Positions 1-9,087 of a DNA stretch of 47,020 nt are shown here, piece after piece. Source of the stretch: Aquiluna sp. (lineage in GTDB: Bacteria; Actinomycetota; Actinomycetes; Actinomycetales; Microbacteriaceae); contig JAOHCW010000009.1 of assembly GCA_028095925.1 (NCBI GenBank), positions 1-47,020 of the forward strand, given 5' to 3'. The first letter of the stretch is position 1; each line of letters begins with the position of its first letter. The notes beneath the pieces were generated by a model. The model was not told the origin of the DNA, did no database searches, and saw only the letters and a program-made list of their open reading frames with translations. Both the position numbers and the translations under genes were made by a program.

Positions 1-2
1 TT

Positions 3-770
3 CTTGGAATTGACGAGATTTATTCAATTGGTGGTGCGAGCGCTATTGCCGCTCTGGCTTTTGGGGTTGTCGAGATCGGCATGGAGCCGGTTCGGATGGT
101 TACCGGTCCTGGAAACATCTATGTAGCTGCCGCTAAACGCCAACTCCGCAGCCAAATTGCAATTGACTCGGAGGCCGGCCCGACAGAAATCCTGATAATT
201 GCCGATGAGAGCGCGAACCCGGCGTTTGTTGCCGCCGATCTGATTTCCCAGGCTGAGCATGACGAAAATGCCGCAGGCGTGCTTTTGACTAACTCACAGT
301 CGCTGATTGACGAAGTTCTTGCCGAACTTGATCGGCAGGGATCAAAAACTGCAAACAGAGATCGGGTGGCAAGTGCACTTAGTGGTAACCAGTCTGCCGC
401 GGTCCTAGTGGAGAGCATCGATCAGGCCATCGACATTGCAAACGAGTACGCGACCGAGCACCTAGAGATCCAAACCGCTGATCCAGTAGCGGTATCCAAG
501 AGAATCACCAATGCGGGAGCAATATTTCTTGGAAACCACACCCCGGTCAGCCTTGGCGACTACCTCGCTGGTTCCAATCACGTCCTGCCGACAGGAGAAC
601 AGGCAAAGTTTGCATCTGGATTGTCTGTTATCAGCTTCCTCAGAAGCCAGCAGGTCGTGAACTACAGCGAGGCAGCGCTTAAAGAGGTGGCTAGCAAGCT
701 CCAGGTGTTTGCCGAGGCAGAGGGGCTGCCAGCCCACTCTGATGCAGTTCAGAATAGATTTGAGGACTGA
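3..770 (+). CDS. hisD: Histidinol dehydrogenase (HisD), 5' end cut off by window edge
   Basis: HisD catalyses the last two steps of histidine biosynthesis: NAD-dependent oxidation of L-histidinol to histidinal and then histidine, using Zn2+. The frame is open from base 3, so about 255 C-terminal residues are present and roughly the first 170 lie upstream. Visible motifs are VGPGN-like [13 protein letters not shown], the metal-ligand stretch SQAEHDENA, the catalytic Glu-His pair in [17 protein letters not shown], and the terminal AHSDAV histidine. The stop overlaps the nrdR start by one base (TGATG), so the two are probably co-transcribed. Identification is secure; only the N-terminus is missing. 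Confidence 0.97.
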   Translation, partial: LGIDEIYSIGGASAIAALAFGVVEIGMEPVRMVTGPGNIYVAAAKRQLRSQIAIDSEAGPTEILIIADESANPAFVAADLISQAEHDENAAGVLLTNSQSLIDEVLAELDRQGSKTANRDRVASALSGNQSAAVLVESIDQAIDIANEYATEHLEIQTADPVAVSKRITNAGAIFLGNHTPVSLGDYLAGSNHVLPTGEQAKFASGLSVISFLRSQQVVNYSEAALKEVASKLQVFAEAEGLPAHSDAVQNRFED

Positions 771-1210
771 TGTATTGCCCATTTTGTCGCCACGCAGATT
801 CTCGAGTCATCGACTCCAGAACCTCGGATGACGGCTCCGCAATCAGGCGCAGAAGGCAGTGTCCGCAGTGCCAAAAGCGCTTCACAACCATAGAGACCGC
901 GAGCCTCATGGTGACAAAGCGCTCTGGAGTGACCGAGCCTTTCTCAAGAGACAAGATCATTTCCGGCGTCCGGAAAGCCTGCCAGGGACGCCCAGTTACC
1001 GATGCTGACCTGGCGCTCTTGGCTCAACAGGTGGAGGAGACCCTCAGGGCTACCGGTGCTGCAAGCATTGAGGCCCAGGACATTGGGCTTGCAATCCTTG
1101 ACCCACTTCGAAATCTTGACCATGTTGCCTACATGAGGTTTGCCAGTGTCTATCAAGCCTGGGACTCTCTTGATGACTTCCAGGCTGCTATCGAAGATCT
1201 CAACAGCTGA
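770..1210 (+). CDS. nrdR: Transcriptional repressor NrdR
   Basis: NrdR is an ATP/dATP-sensing repressor that binds NrdR boxes upstream of ribonucleotide reductase genes. The 146-residue length is normal for the family. The N-terminal zinc ribbon is complete, with CPFC at residues 3-6 and CPQC at 31-34, separated by the typical RVIDSR and RRRRQC segments. The ATP-cone domain follows from about residue 45 ([14 protein letters not shown]). The start overlaps the hisD stop (TGATG) and the stop overlaps the pyrD start in the same way, giving a tight hisD-nrdR-pyrD string. No NrdR target gene lies in this window. Confidence 0.97.
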   Translation: MYCPFCRHADSRVIDSRTSDDGSAIRRRRQCPQCQKRFTTIETASLMVTKRSGVTEPFSRDKIISGVRKACQGRPVTDADLALLAQQVEETLRATGAASIEAQDIGLAILDPLRNLDHVAYMRFASVYQAWDSLDDFQAAIEDLNS

Positions 1211-2190
1211 TGTATCGGTTTCTTTTCAATGTTTTCCTGAGGCGACTGGACCCTGAATTTGCCCACCACCTAGGTGCTTGGACGCTCAAAGCAATGTTTG
1301 CGCTTCGGCTCATTCGCCCCTCAAGCGGCCAAGAGGTTGTTGTGGCAGGCATCAGCTTTCCAAATCGCATCGGCATGGCTGCAGGCTTCGACAAGGATGC
1401 CAAGCTGGTGCGTCAACTGCATGCGCTGGGATTTGGCCACGTCGAGATCGGCACTGTGACCGCGCAGGCCCAGCCAGGCAATACAAGACCAAGACTCTTT
1501 CGAATCCCTGAGCAAAGAGCACTCATTAATCGCATGGGCTTTAACAACGAGGGTGCTGACGCCGTGGCCGCAAGGCTTGCTGCCTTGCGCGCTTCGGGAG
1601 CGAAGCTGCCCGTGATCGGCGTCAACATAGGTAAGACAAAGGTTGTGGAGCTAAAGGATGCAGCTGGTGACTACCGCTACAGTGCCGAGAAGTTAGCTCC
1701 CTATGCGGACTACCTAGCAGTGAATGTTTCTAGCCCGAATACGCCTGGTCTCCGCGAGCTGCAGCAGATCGCCTCTCTAAGACCGATCTTGGAGGCTGTG
1801 GTTGAGAAAAGCGGCGGAAAACCGGTGTTTGTAAAGATTGCACCAGACGTAACCAACGAAGAGGCGATTGAGATTGCTCAGCTCTCAGAGGAACTCGGGC
1901 TTGCGGGGATAATCGCGACAAACACCACAATCTCTAGAGACGGCATTGATTCCGAAATAGCCAAGGAGTCAGGTGGTTTGAGTGGACCGGTCTTGGCTGA
2001 GCGCTCAAAGGAACTACTGATGATGCTAAGAGGCAAGCTCCCCAAAGAGATGGCCATCATTTCAGTGGGCGGAATAGAGACTGCCGCAGACGTTATTGAG
2101 CGTCTGGAGCTTGGTGCTGACCTAGTTCAGGGCTACACCGGTTTTGTCTATTTCGGACCCTTCTGGGCCAAGTCCCTTACGCGGGCCTAG
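1210..2190 (+). CDS. pyrD: Dihydroorotate dehydrogenase (quinone), class 2
   Basis: PyrD oxidises dihydroorotate to orotate with FMN and passes electrons to membrane quinones (pyrimidine synthesis). At 326 residues it has the class 2 N-terminal extension of about 40 residues for membrane and quinone contact. FMN-site motifs include AAGFDKDA, GTVTAQAQPGN, INRMGFNNEG and the C-terminal GGI/GADLVQGYTG phosphate loop. The class 2 catalytic serine is in NVSSPNTPGLR. Its start overlaps nrdR by 1 bp. Its last 14 bases overlap the convergent aldo/keto reductase gene. Confidence 0.96.
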   Translation: MYRFLFNVFLRRLDPEFAHHLGAWTLKAMFALRLIRPSSGQEVVVAGISFPNRIGMAAGFDKDAKLVRQLHALGFGHVEIGTVTAQAQPGNTRPRLFRIPEQRALINRMGFNNEGADAVAARLAALRASGAKLPVIGVNIGKTKVVELKDAAGDYRYSAEKLAPYADYLAVNVSSPNTPGLRELQQIASLRPILEAVVEKSGGKPVFVKIAPDVTNEEAIEIAQLSEELGLAGIIATNTTISRDGIDSEIAKESGGLSGPVLAERSKELLMMLRGKLPKEMAIISVGGIETAADVIERLELGADLVQGYTGFVYFGPFWAKSLTRA

Positions 2191-3178
2191 TCTCTGGACT
2201 CAGAGTTAGCTCTGGGTCAGTGACTATTGAGTCGCCGAGGATTTCATCAACCTTTTTCATGATTTCCTTAGGAATCTCGACCCCTGCGGCAGCGACGTTG
2301 CTCGCGATCTGCTCAGGCTTGGAGGCTCCCACTATTGCGGCAGAGACGTTCGGGTTCTGAAGCACCCAAGCGATCGCAAATTGAGCCATGTCAAGCCCGA
2401 CCTCTTTTGCAAGAGGAGCAAGCTTCTGGACCTTGGTCAGAATTTCGTCCGTCATCCACTTCTGAATGAACTGCCCCACCTCTGCGTTAGCTGCTCGAGA
2501 GTCAGCCGGAGCCGGTTGACCAGGTAGGTATTTTCCGCTCAGCACACCCTGGGCCATCGGTGACCAGACAATCTGGCCAAGCCCAAGTTTTTCAGAGGTG
2601 GGAACGACCTTCTTTTCGATTACCCGCCAGAGCATCGAATACTGAGGCTGGTTGGAAATCAGGCGGATGCCCAGATCGCTCGCGAGTTTGTGTCCCTCGC
2701 GAATCTGGTCTGCATTCCACTCCGAGACTCCGATGTACATAACCTTGCCCTGGTGCACCAGGTCAGCAAAGGCCTGCATGGTCTCTTCTAGCGGGGTCTC
2801 GTAGTCGAAACGGTGAGCCTGGTAGAGCTCGATGTAGTCGGTCTGGAGCCTCCTGAGAGAGCCGTGGAGGGACTCAAAAATGTGTTTGCGAGAAAGCCCG
2901 ACATCGTTTGGACCTTTGTCAGCAACTGGCCAATAGACCTTTGTGAAGATCTCGATTCCCTCGCGCCTCTGGCCCTTCAGGGCGTCTCCCAGTACAACCT
3001 CAGCGGCTTGGTTGGCGTAGGCATCGGCAGTGTCATAGGTGGTGATGCCGGCATCCAGTGCTGCATGAACAGTCTTGATTGCCTGGTCGTCTTTGACCTG
3101 TGAGGCGTGAGTAAGCCAGTTGCCGTAGATGATCTCCGAGACCTTGAGTCCGGAGTTGCCTAAATACCTAAATTCCAT
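2177..3178 (-). CDS. Aldo/keto reductase, Kv-beta-like family
   Basis: This is an NADPH-dependent aldo/keto reductase of the TIM-barrel superfamily, 333 residues, most like the bacterial homologues of voltage-gated K+ channel beta subunits. The catalytic tetrad reads as Asp49 and Tyr54 (YDTADAYANQ), Lys80 (IFTK) and His122 (QAHRFD). The NADPH-binding C-terminus has the ..VGASKPEQI.. segment. Substrate cannot be inferred. An AAAGGA ribosome-binding site precedes the ATG. It lies 15 bp downstream of the DUF3043 gene, probably in the same transcript, and its 3' end overlaps pyrD on the other strand by 14 bp. Confidence 0.92.
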   Translation of the reverse strand: MEFRYLGNSGLKVSEIIYGNWLTHASQVKDDQAIKTVHAALDAGITTYDTADAYANQAAEVVLGDALKGQRREGIEIFTKVYWPVADKGPNDVGLSRKHIFESLHGSLRRLQTDYIELYQAHRFDYETPLEETMQAFADLVHQGKVMYIGVSEWNADQIREGHKLASDLGIRLISNQPQYSMLWRVIEKKVVPTSEKLGLGQIVWSPMAQGVLSGKYLPGQPAPADSRAANAEVGQFIQKWMTDEILTKVQKLAPLAKEVGLDMAQFAIAWVLQNPNVSAAIVGASKPEQIASNVAAAGVEIPKEIMKKVDEILGDSIVTDPELTLSPETRPA

Positions 3179-3193
3179 TTCAGCTTTCCTTTT

Positions 3194-3736
3194 CTAAACG
3201 TCGAGTTTTTGAAATCTTGCGACCTGAGGTTTGGGGATTCTCAGCGCACGCATCTGGATCGAGCGCATAGCTGCGTACCAAGCGATGCCACCCTCGAGCC
3301 TGTCCTCGCCAAACTTCTTAGCCACCTTCTTCTTTGCCGCTCTTCCAACAAAGGTTGCATCGATGGCAACAATGCCGAATAGTCCCCACATTCCAAACAG
3401 AGCAATTACCTGCAGGACAAAGGAGTCGATGAAAGTCAGGAGAACCACTGCAAAGAGCATTGGCAGGACTAGTTCGCCGGCTGTGAAGCGGGTGTCCACG
3501 ACGTCTCTGGCAAACCTACGCTGCGGGCCCTTGTCACGGGCGGTGAGGTAGCGCTCATCGCCGGCCATCATTCCCTCGCGGGCTCTTTGGCGCTCAACCC
3601 TGAGTTTTTCCTTGTCAGCCTGTCTTGCTTCCTTGCTGCGGTCGCCTACCAGAGGCTTCTTACGCATCTGCTCCTGCTGCTTGCGAGCAGGTGTTGGCCG
3701 ACCCTTGCCTTTTTTCTCACTGGCTTCTTCAGACAT
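3194..3736 (-). CDS. DUF3043 family membrane protein
   Basis: An actinobacterial protein of unknown function. The first ~90 residues are highly charged (KKGKGRPTPARKQQEQ, many Lys/Arg/Glu) and probably cytoplasmic. Two membrane spans follow at roughly residues 90-135 (VLPMLFAVVLLTFIDSF and VIALFGMWGLFGIVAI), then a basic tail. I chose the ATG at 3736 because GAAAGG sits 5 bp upstream of it; an in-frame GTG two codons earlier (3742) overlaps that ribosome-binding site. The gene is divergent from the M20 peptidase across a very short shared promoter. Confidence 0.82.
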   Translation of the reverse strand: MSEEASEKKGKGRPTPARKQQEQMRKKPLVGDRSKEARQADKEKLRVERQRAREGMMAGDERYLTARDKGPQRRFARDVVDTRFTAGELVLPMLFAVVLLTFIDSFVLQVIALFGMWGLFGIVAIDATFVGRAAKKKVAKKFGEDRLEGGIAWYAAMRSIQMRALRIPKPQVARFQKLDV

Positions 3737-3759
3737 CTGCACCTTTCAAAGTGTGCCAC

Positions 3760-3765
3760 TAGATT
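3760..3765 (+). promoter_or_regulatory. -10 box (TAGATT) of a leaderless promoter for the M20 peptidase
   Basis: TAGATT ends 6 bp before the ATG at 3772 and no Shine-Dalgarno is present, so transcription probably starts at the start codon. On the minus strand the overlapping bases 3766-3761 read TAATCT, a matching -10 box for the DUF3043 gene. The TAGATTA heptamer may therefore serve both directions. Confidence 0.5.
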
Positions 3766-3771
3766 ACTGGC

Positions 3772-5175
3772 ATGTCATTTGCTGAGATTTCTAAAGACAA
3801 GTCAATCATCGATAACGCATCCAAGTTCGTGGATTCCTCATTTGATGAGGCGGTTGAGAAACTCAAAGGACTGGTGAAGATTCCGGGCATCGCCTGGCCT
3901 TCATTTGACCCGGGGGAGCTTCAAAGGTCCGCTGAGGCGGTCAAGAGTGAATTTGAGCAGCTAGGTTTCTTTGACTTTGTAGAGATCCGAAGTGCACCCA
4001 GGACAGATGGCACTCAAGGCGCGCCTGCAGTATTGGCTAGGCGGGCGGGTAGCTCGGATGCGCCACATGTTCTGCTTTATGCCCACCACGACGTTCAACC
4101 TCCTGGCGACAGAGAGCTCTGGAAAACCGAGCCCTTTGAGGCTACAAGGGTGGGGGAGAGGCTCTTTGGAAGGGGAGCATCTGATGACAAGGCGGGGATT
4201 ATCACGCACATCTATGCCCTAAAGGCACTCTCTGAACTTTCTGAGGACCTCCGCCTCGGTGTCACCGTTTTTATTGAGGGCGAAGAGGAGGCAGGCTCAG
4301 AGTCCTTCCTCAATTTTCTGAAGGAGAACCAAAAAGACCTTGAAGCGGATCTAATCATCGTTGCAGACAGCGGCAATTGGAGTACCGAGGTTCCTTCCTT
4401 GACTGCGAGCCTCAGGGGAGTGGTTTCGCAAACCTTCACCGTGAAGACCTTGGATCATGCTCTTCACTCTGGAATGTATGGCGGCCCCCTACCTGATGCC
4501 ATGACGGCGATGATTAAGCTGCTTGCGTCATTGACCGATGTTGCTGGAGATGTGGCAATCAGCGGCCTGGTTTCCGACGAGACAAATGGCCCCGAGGTTT
4601 CACTCGAGCAACTTCGAGAAGAGTCGGGACTGCTGACAGGAGTCGACAGGATGGGAACCAAGCCGATAACCCGGCAGATCTGGGGTGAACCTGCGGTAAC
4701 AGTCATTGGCTTTGATGCCCCAAGCGTTGCGGTTTCCTCCAACACCGCACTACCCGAGATCACAGCGAGAGTTTCACTAAGGCTCGCACCAAGCGAAGAC
4801 CCTGAGCGCGGCCTAGAGCTTTTGAAGGAGCATCTAACAAACCACGCACCGTTTGGAGCCGAGGTTTCATTTGGAGCCCACGAGATGGGTCCTGGGTACT
4901 TCGCCAGCAAGGGCTGGGCCTCAAAGCTTGGACATGAGATTTTGAGTGAGGTATGGCCAAAGCCAAGCGTTGACATTGGGGTCGGGGGCTCAATTCCTTT
5001 TATTTCCCACTTCGCAGCCTTGTTTCCAGAGGCGGAAATCCTGGTAACCGGAGTCGAGGAGCCAGATTCCAGGGCTCACAGTCCTAATGAGTCTCAGCAC
5101 CTACCCACCCTGAAGCGAGCAATGACAGCCGAGGCGGCACTGCTGATGCATGGGAACAAGATGTCGAGAAAGTAG
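3772..5175 (+). CDS. M20 family metallopeptidase (dipeptidase-like)
   Basis: A 467-residue zinc-dependent M20/M25/M40 hydrolase, likely cytosolic and acting on dipeptides or short peptides. Metal-site motifs are present in order: YAHHDVQPPG with its His and Asp, GRGASDDKAG with the bridging Asp, EGEEEAGS with catalytic and ligand Glu, VADSGNW, and the C-terminal DSRAHSPNES histidine. The insert dimerisation domain lies at about residues 210-340. It appears to be transcribed from a leaderless promoter and is followed after 26 bp by the Fe-S carrier gene. Exact substrate is not deducible. Confidence 0.92.
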   Translation: MSFAEISKDKSIIDNASKFVDSSFDEAVEKLKGLVKIPGIAWPSFDPGELQRSAEAVKSEFEQLGFFDFVEIRSAPRTDGTQGAPAVLARRAGSSDAPHVLLYAHHDVQPPGDRELWKTEPFEATRVGERLFGRGASDDKAGIITHIYALKALSELSEDLRLGVTVFIEGEEEAGSESFLNFLKENQKDLEADLIIVADSGNWSTEVPSLTASLRGVVSQTFTVKTLDHALHSGMYGGPLPDAMTAMIKLLASLTDVAGDVAISGLVSDETNGPEVSLEQLREESGLLTGVDRMGTKPITRQIWGEPAVTVIGFDAPSVAVSSNTALPEITARVSLRLAPSEDPERGLELLKEHLTNHAPFGAEVSFGAHEMGPGYFASKGWASKLGHEILSEVWPKPSVDIGVGGSIPFISHFAALFPEAEILVTGVEEPDSRAHSPNESQHLPTLKRAMTAEAALLMHGNKMSRK

Positions 5176-5201
5176 TTAAACTTGAGTAACGGAGGAAATC
5201 A

Positions 5202-5543
5202 ATGACAGACGTTATGACTCATGGAGTAAAGCTCACAGAGACTGCTGTAGGCAAGGTGAAGGCCCTGCTCGAGTCCGAGGGACGCGATGATCTGAGACTC
5301 CGAGTATCAGTGCAGCCGGGCGGATGTTCGGGCCTGATTTATCAGCTTTTCTTCGACGAGCAGCTCGAGGAAGAGGATGCGGTCGTTGACTTCGCAGGTG
5401 TTGAGGTGGTTGTCGACATGATGAGCGTGCCTTATTTAGACGGTGCTGAGATCGATTTTGAGGACACAATTCAGAAGCAGGGATTCACAATTGACAACCC
5501 AAATGCCTCAGGATCCTGCGCCTGTGGAGATTCCTTCTCCTAA
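5202..5543 (+). CDS. erpA: A-type iron-sulfur carrier (ErpA/IscA/HesB family)
   Basis: A 113-residue A-type carrier that receives [Fe-S] clusters from a scaffold and inserts them into apo-proteins. The three ligand cysteines are visible: one in PGGCSGLIY and two in the C-terminal GSCACGDSFS. A GGAGG-type ribosome-binding site lies upstream of the ATG. Another in-frame ATG occurs five codons in. It stands alone, away from the suf operon at 41239-45236, and just upstream of the cytochrome oxidase genes. The symbol erpA is by family resemblance. Confidence 0.92.
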   Translation: MTDVMTHGVKLTETAVGKVKALLESEGRDDLRLRVSVQPGGCSGLIYQLFFDEQLEEEDAVVDFAGVEVVVDMMSVPYLDGAEIDFEDTIQKQGFTIDNPNASGSCACGDSFS

Positions 5544-5620
5544 ACCCTTCAAATGGCCAACTTGGCCGGCGGATTCTGGGTAAACTTAGAGTCATCCGCA
5601 GCGATTTGAAGGGTATTTCT

Positions 5621-6475
5621 GTGACTAAGAAGCTTGGACGCCTAGCCTTTGCAGGAATCAGTGCCTCTTTGCTTCTTGCCCTCAGTGGCTGCTCTCCAGA
5701 GCTCGAGCGCGGATTTCTGCCAGATGCAGCTGGTGTAACGAACCACACTGACCGCATCATCAGCCTCTGGACCACCTCTTGGATTGTCCTCTTGGGAGTG
5801 GGAGCTGTGGCCTGGGGCCTTCTGGCTTGGGCACTTCTTGCTTACCGAAGAAAAAAGGGCGAGACGGGCATCCCCGCACAGCTTCGCTACAACATGCCAA
5901 TTGAAGCCTTATTCACCGCCGTTCCACTGATCTTGGTTCTGGGATTCTTTGCTTTCACGGCTCGTGACACCGCTGCAATTGAGGCAAAGACAGAGAATCC
6001 AGATGTGCACATCCACGTCATTGCAAAGCAGTGGAGCTGGGACTTTAACTACGTGGATGAGAATGTTTATGAGTCGGGTATTCAGGCTCAGTTCACGGGC
6101 GCCGAGGAAAACGTCATGGAGACTCTCCCAACCCTCTACTTGCCTGTAGGCAAGACGGTTCAGATTGATCTTTCATCAAGAGACGTAATTCACAGCTTTT
6201 GGGTAGTCGAGTTCCTTTACAAAAAGGATATGTTCCCTGGTCAACAGAACGAGATGTACTTCACGCCGCTGAAGGAGGGCACCTACGTCGGCAAGTGCGC
6301 TGAGCTGTGCGGCGAGTACCACTCAATGATGCTCTTCAACGTAAAGGTTGTTTCTCAGGCTGAGTACGACAGGCAGATGGGAGCTTTGGCTGCCAAGGGC
6401 AACGTAGGACAGCTGTCAACCGATTACGACAGAAATCAGAATCTTCCCGGCGGCAATCCGGAGATTAGGGGCTAA
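5621..6475 (+). CDS. ctaC: Cytochrome c oxidase subunit II (aa3 type)
   Basis: CtaC carries the dinuclear CuA centre that accepts electrons from the QcrC cytochrome c domain. The N-terminus is a lipoprotein signal with an LSGC lipobox. Two transmembrane helices follow, then the periplasmic cupredoxin domain. CuA ligands are HSFWVVEF, the paired cysteines of [11 protein letters not shown], and the following His and Met. I prefer the GTG at 5621, with GAAGGG 7 bp upstream (284 residues), over a TTG at 5606 that overlaps this ribosome-binding site. It is the first gene of ctaC-ctaD-ctaF. Confidence 0.96.
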   Translation: MTKKLGRLAFAGISASLLLALSGCSPELERGFLPDAAGVTNHTDRIISLWTTSWIVLLGVGAVAWGLLAWALLAYRRKKGETGIPAQLRYNMPIEALFTAVPLILVLGFFAFTARDTAAIEAKTENPDVHIHVIAKQWSWDFNYVDENVYESGIQAQFTGAEENVMETLPTLYLPVGKTVQIDLSSRDVIHSFWVVEFLYKKDMFPGQQNEMYFTPLKEGTYVGKCAELCGEYHSMMLFNVKVVSQAEYDRQMGALAAKGNVGQLSTDYDRNQNLPGGNPEIRG

Positions 6476-6477
6476 GA

Positions 6478-8169
6478 ATGGCGACGTTTACCGAACCAAG
6501 AACTACTAACCCTTCGTCTTTCACTCCAAAGCGGTCCAAGGGGCAGGTAATTGTCGACTGGATGACCACCACCGATCACAAAAAGATCGGCTATCTGTAT
6601 CTAGTAACCAGCTTTATTTACTTCCTAATTGCTGGAGTCATGGCACTCGTTATCCGCGCACAGTTGGCACTACCTGGCCTAGACATTGTGGCCACCAAGG
6701 AGCAGTACAACCAGCTTTTCACCATGCACGGCACCATCATGCTTCTCATGTTCGCGACTCCACTTTTTGCTGGCTTCGCTAACGTCCTAATGCCTGTTCA
6801 AATTGGTGCGCCTGACGTTGCATTTCCAAGGCTAAATGCGATTGCTTATTGGTTCTTTAGTTTCGGATCATTCATCGCAGTTGCCGGATTCTTTACTCCC
6901 CAGGGTGCTGCATCGTTCGGATGGTTTGCCTATGCTCCGCTGTCGAGCACGACCTTCTCTCCTGGTATCGGAGGAGACTTGTGGGTCTTTGGACTTGCCC
7001 TCAGCGGTTTTGGAACAATCCTGGGTGGAGTGAACTTCATCACCACAATCATCACCATGAGGGCCCCTGGAATGACGATGTGGCGGATGCCAATTTTCAC
7101 CTGGAACACCATGGTTACCTCGATTCTGATCATCATGTGCTTCCCACCACTCGCTTCTGCTTTGTTTGCACTTGGAGCCGACCGAAGGTTCGGAGCTCAC
7201 ATCTTCGACCCAGAAAATGGGGGAGCGATGCTCTGGCAGCACCTCTTCTGGTTCTTCGGACACCCCGAGGTTTACATCATCGCGCTGCCCTTCTTCGGAA
7301 TTGTTTCGGAGATTTTCCCGGTATTCAGCCGTAAGCCAATCTTTGGCTACAAGACGCTCGTGTATGCAACTATTGCAATCGCTGCTCTGTCAATGACAGT
7401 TTGGGCTCACCACATGTATGTGACCGGCCAGGTGCTACTGCCATTCTTCGCCTTCACAACGATGCTTATTGCTGTGCCGACAGGCGTGAAGATATTTAAC
7501 TGGATCGGAACAATGTGGCGAGGTTCGGTCACGTTCGAAACACCAATGTTGTGGAGCCTCGGCTTCCTGGTCAGTTTCGTCTTCGGTGGACTCACCGGCG
7601 TAATCCTGGCTTCGCCAGCACTCGACTTCCACCTATCTGACTCCTACTTCGTGGTAGCCCACTTCCACTACGTGGTCTTTGGCACAGTGGTGTTTGCGAT
7701 GTTTGCTGGTTTCTATTTCTGGTGGCCAAAATTCACCGGAAAAATGCTCAATGAGCGACTTGGCAAGATTCACTTCTGGATTCTCTTCGTTGGCTTCCAC
7801 ACGACCTTCCTAGTCCAGCATTGGCTTGGAGTTGTTGGTATGCCTCGCCGTTACGCGACATACCTCCCCGAGGATGGCTTTACCGAGATGAACTTGCTCT
7901 CCAGTGCTGGTGCTGCGATCTTGGCTCTATCTATGGTTCCGTTCCTGTGGAATGTCTGGATCACCTATCGCAATGGCGTAAAGGTCGAGCTCAAGGACCC
8001 ATGGGGCTATGGACGCTCACTCGAATGGGCAACCGAGTCGCCAATCCCGAGACACAACTTCCACTCCATCCCAAGGATCCGCTCAGAGTCGCCTGCTTTC
8101 GACATGAATTACCCAGAGTACGCAGCACCTGAGGCGAAGGAAGCCTATGCCAAGGAGGGACGCATCTAA
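6478..8169 (+). CDS. ctaD: Cytochrome c oxidase subunit I
   Basis: CtaD is the catalytic subunit of the aa3 terminal oxidase, 563 residues with 12 predicted membrane helices. It binds heme a, heme a3 and CuB. Visible ligands: the heme a histidine in MHGTIM, the CuB/Tyr cross-link motif [10 protein letters not shown], the CuB His pair in VWAHHMY, and HFHYVVFG carrying the heme a3 and heme a histidines. It starts 2 bp after ctaC and its stop overlaps ctaF (TAATG). Function depends on heme A, yet the only ctaA gene visible here is broken (see 45373-47020). Confidence 0.98.
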   Translation: MATFTEPRTTNPSSFTPKRSKGQVIVDWMTTTDHKKIGYLYLVTSFIYFLIAGVMALVIRAQLALPGLDIVATKEQYNQLFTMHGTIMLLMFATPLFAGFANVLMPVQIGAPDVAFPRLNAIAYWFFSFGSFIAVAGFFTPQGAASFGWFAYAPLSSTTFSPGIGGDLWVFGLALSGFGTILGGVNFITTIITMRAPGMTMWRMPIFTWNTMVTSILIIMCFPPLASALFALGADRRFGAHIFDPENGGAMLWQHLFWFFGHPEVYIIALPFFGIVSEIFPVFSRKPIFGYKTLVYATIAIAALSMTVWAHHMYVTGQVLLPFFAFTTMLIAVPTGVKIFNWIGTMWRGSVTFETPMLWSLGFLVSFVFGGLTGVILASPALDFHLSDSYFVVAHFHYVVFGTVVFAMFAGFYFWWPKFTGKMLNERLGKIHFWILFVGFHTTFLVQHWLGVVGMPRRYATYLPEDGFTEMNLLSSAGAAILALSMVPFLWNVWITYRNGVKVELKDPWGYGRSLEWATESPIPRHNFHSIPRIRSESPAFDMNYPEYAAPEAKEAYAKEGRI

Positions 8170-8582
8170 TGCGTTCCAACATTGTCATCCTTCTGGTGAT
8201 GGCGGCCTACTTTACAGTTGCTGACATTGCCTACGCGATTTGGACCTACATCGACACTGGTGCCGTGGAGCCGATTGGCACTGCGGCGATAGGCCTACTG
8301 GTTGTCCTCTCGATCTTTATTGCCTTCTATCTCTTTAGCGGTATGCGCCGGAGCGCAACGCTTCCTGAAGACAACCTGGATGGAGAGATTGAAGAAGGAG
8401 CCGGTGAGGTTGGCTTCTTCTCACCATGGAGCTGGTGGCCTCTATTCTTAGGTGCGTCCAGCGGGCTAGCATTTGCTGCATTGGCCGTGGGTTGGTGGCT
8501 CTTCTTCATCGCCGTCCCATTTGCGGTGGTAGCGGTGGTTGGATTCGTATTCGAATACGACCGCTTCGCACACGCTCACTAG
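8169..8582 (+). CDS. ctaF: Cytochrome c oxidase subunit IV, actinobacterial type (CtaF)
   Basis: A 137-residue small subunit specific to the actinobacterial aa3 oxidase. Hydrophobic segments are at about residues 5-25, 38-58 and a C-terminal pair at 90-132, with a charged loop (EDNLDGEIEEGAGE) between. The ATG overlaps the ctaD stop by 1 bp, which indicates translational coupling. Known members lie in the bc1-aa3 supercomplex. The assignment rests on position, length and helix pattern. Confidence 0.9.
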   Translation: MRSNIVILLVMAAYFTVADIAYAIWTYIDTGAVEPIGTAAIGLLVVLSIFIAFYLFSGMRRSATLPEDNLDGEIEEGAGEVGFFSPWSWWPLFLGASSGLAFAALAVGWWLFFIAVPFAVVAVVGFVFEYDRFAHAH

Positions 8583-8619
8583 CAATTGTCAGCAAGATGA
8601 CACCATTGGGTGTTATCCT

Positions 8620-8648
8620 TTGCTGCTGCCCGCAAGGGCTTGTAGCTA
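8620..8648 (+). promoter_or_regulatory. Probable ssrA promoter
   Basis: TTGCTG (8620-8625) and TAGCTA (8643-8648), separated by 17 bp, lie just upstream of the tmRNA. The spacer contains a GCCC-GCAA-GGGC hairpin-like sequence. The call is by consensus only, and the mature 5' end would be set by RNase P. Confidence 0.4.
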
Positions 8649-8661
8649 AAAAACTAAACAT

Positions 8662-9033
8662 GGGGATGATCGGTTTCGACACTGTAATGATGAGTGAAAG
8701 AAGCGGGTCGAGGATGCACAGTTATCTCGTAAACGCTCTGTGCAAAACTATAGGTGCCAATACAAAGCGCGCCGACTTCGCCCTAGCTGCTTAAGCTAGC
8801 CCCGAAGTCCGTTTGCCTAGGTTTGATTTCGACCTAGTTCCAAACGTCATTTAGAAATCTCGCTGATTGGGTGCGTCAAAGGCCTAATCGGGACTTTTTA
8901 CTTTGACTGGGCTGGTCGGCGTAGTTGCCTCCGACAAATTCCGCAGCCGAGTAGAACGCCTTTGGGGGCTACACCCGTAGAAGAGTCATGAACGCTGCAG
9001 TGGACCCGGGTTCGATTCCCGGCATCTCCACCA
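8662..9033 (+). ncRNA. ssrA: Transfer-messenger RNA (tmRNA)
   Basis: tmRNA rescues ribosomes stalled on mRNAs lacking a stop codon and adds a degradation tag. The 5' end GGGGAUG pairs with CAUCUCC before an encoded ACCA. The third pair is G-U, the alanine identity element. The T-arm sequence GGGTTCGATTCCC is intact. The reading frame resumes at GCC (8756) and ends at TAA (8792-8794), encoding ANTKRADFALAA. With the alanine from the charged RNA, the tag is A-ANTKRADFALAA. The ALAA end is the usual protease recognition signal. Length is 372 nt. Confidence 0.97.
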
Positions 9034-9036
9034 ATC

Positions 9037-9071
9037 GCAAAGCCAGCCCACCAGGGTTGACTTTGCTGTTT
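9037..9071 (+). terminator. Probable ssrA terminator
   Basis: GCAAAG (9037-9042) pairs with CTTTGC (9061-9066), with a partly paired AGCCC/GGGTT interior, followed by a short TGTTTAA tract. It starts 3 bp after the tmRNA 3' end. The T-run is weak. Confidence 0.45.
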
Positions 9072-9075
9072 AAGC

Positions 9076-9081
9076 TAGCCT
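9076..9081 (+). promoter_or_regulatory. -10 box (TAGCCT), leaderless promoter of the GNAT gene
   Basis: TAGCCT ends 6 bp before the GTG at 9088, and no Shine-Dalgarno is visible. Confidence 0.4.
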
Positions 9082-9087
9082 GATTAG

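Noticed and set aside
5555..5567. GGCCAACTTGGCC downstream of erpA as a terminator
   Set aside because: Short stem and no T-run. A role as operator near ctaC is possible but nothing supports it.
8628..8639. GCCC-GCAA-GGGC hairpin as a terminator of ctaF
   Set aside because: Only 4 bp of stem, no T-tract, and it lies between the probable -35 and -10 of ssrA.
8426..8794. 122-codon ORF running across the 3' end of ctaF and into the tmRNA
   Set aside because: It overlaps ctaF in another frame and its final codons are the tmRNA tag frame (ending FALAA), so it is a shadow.
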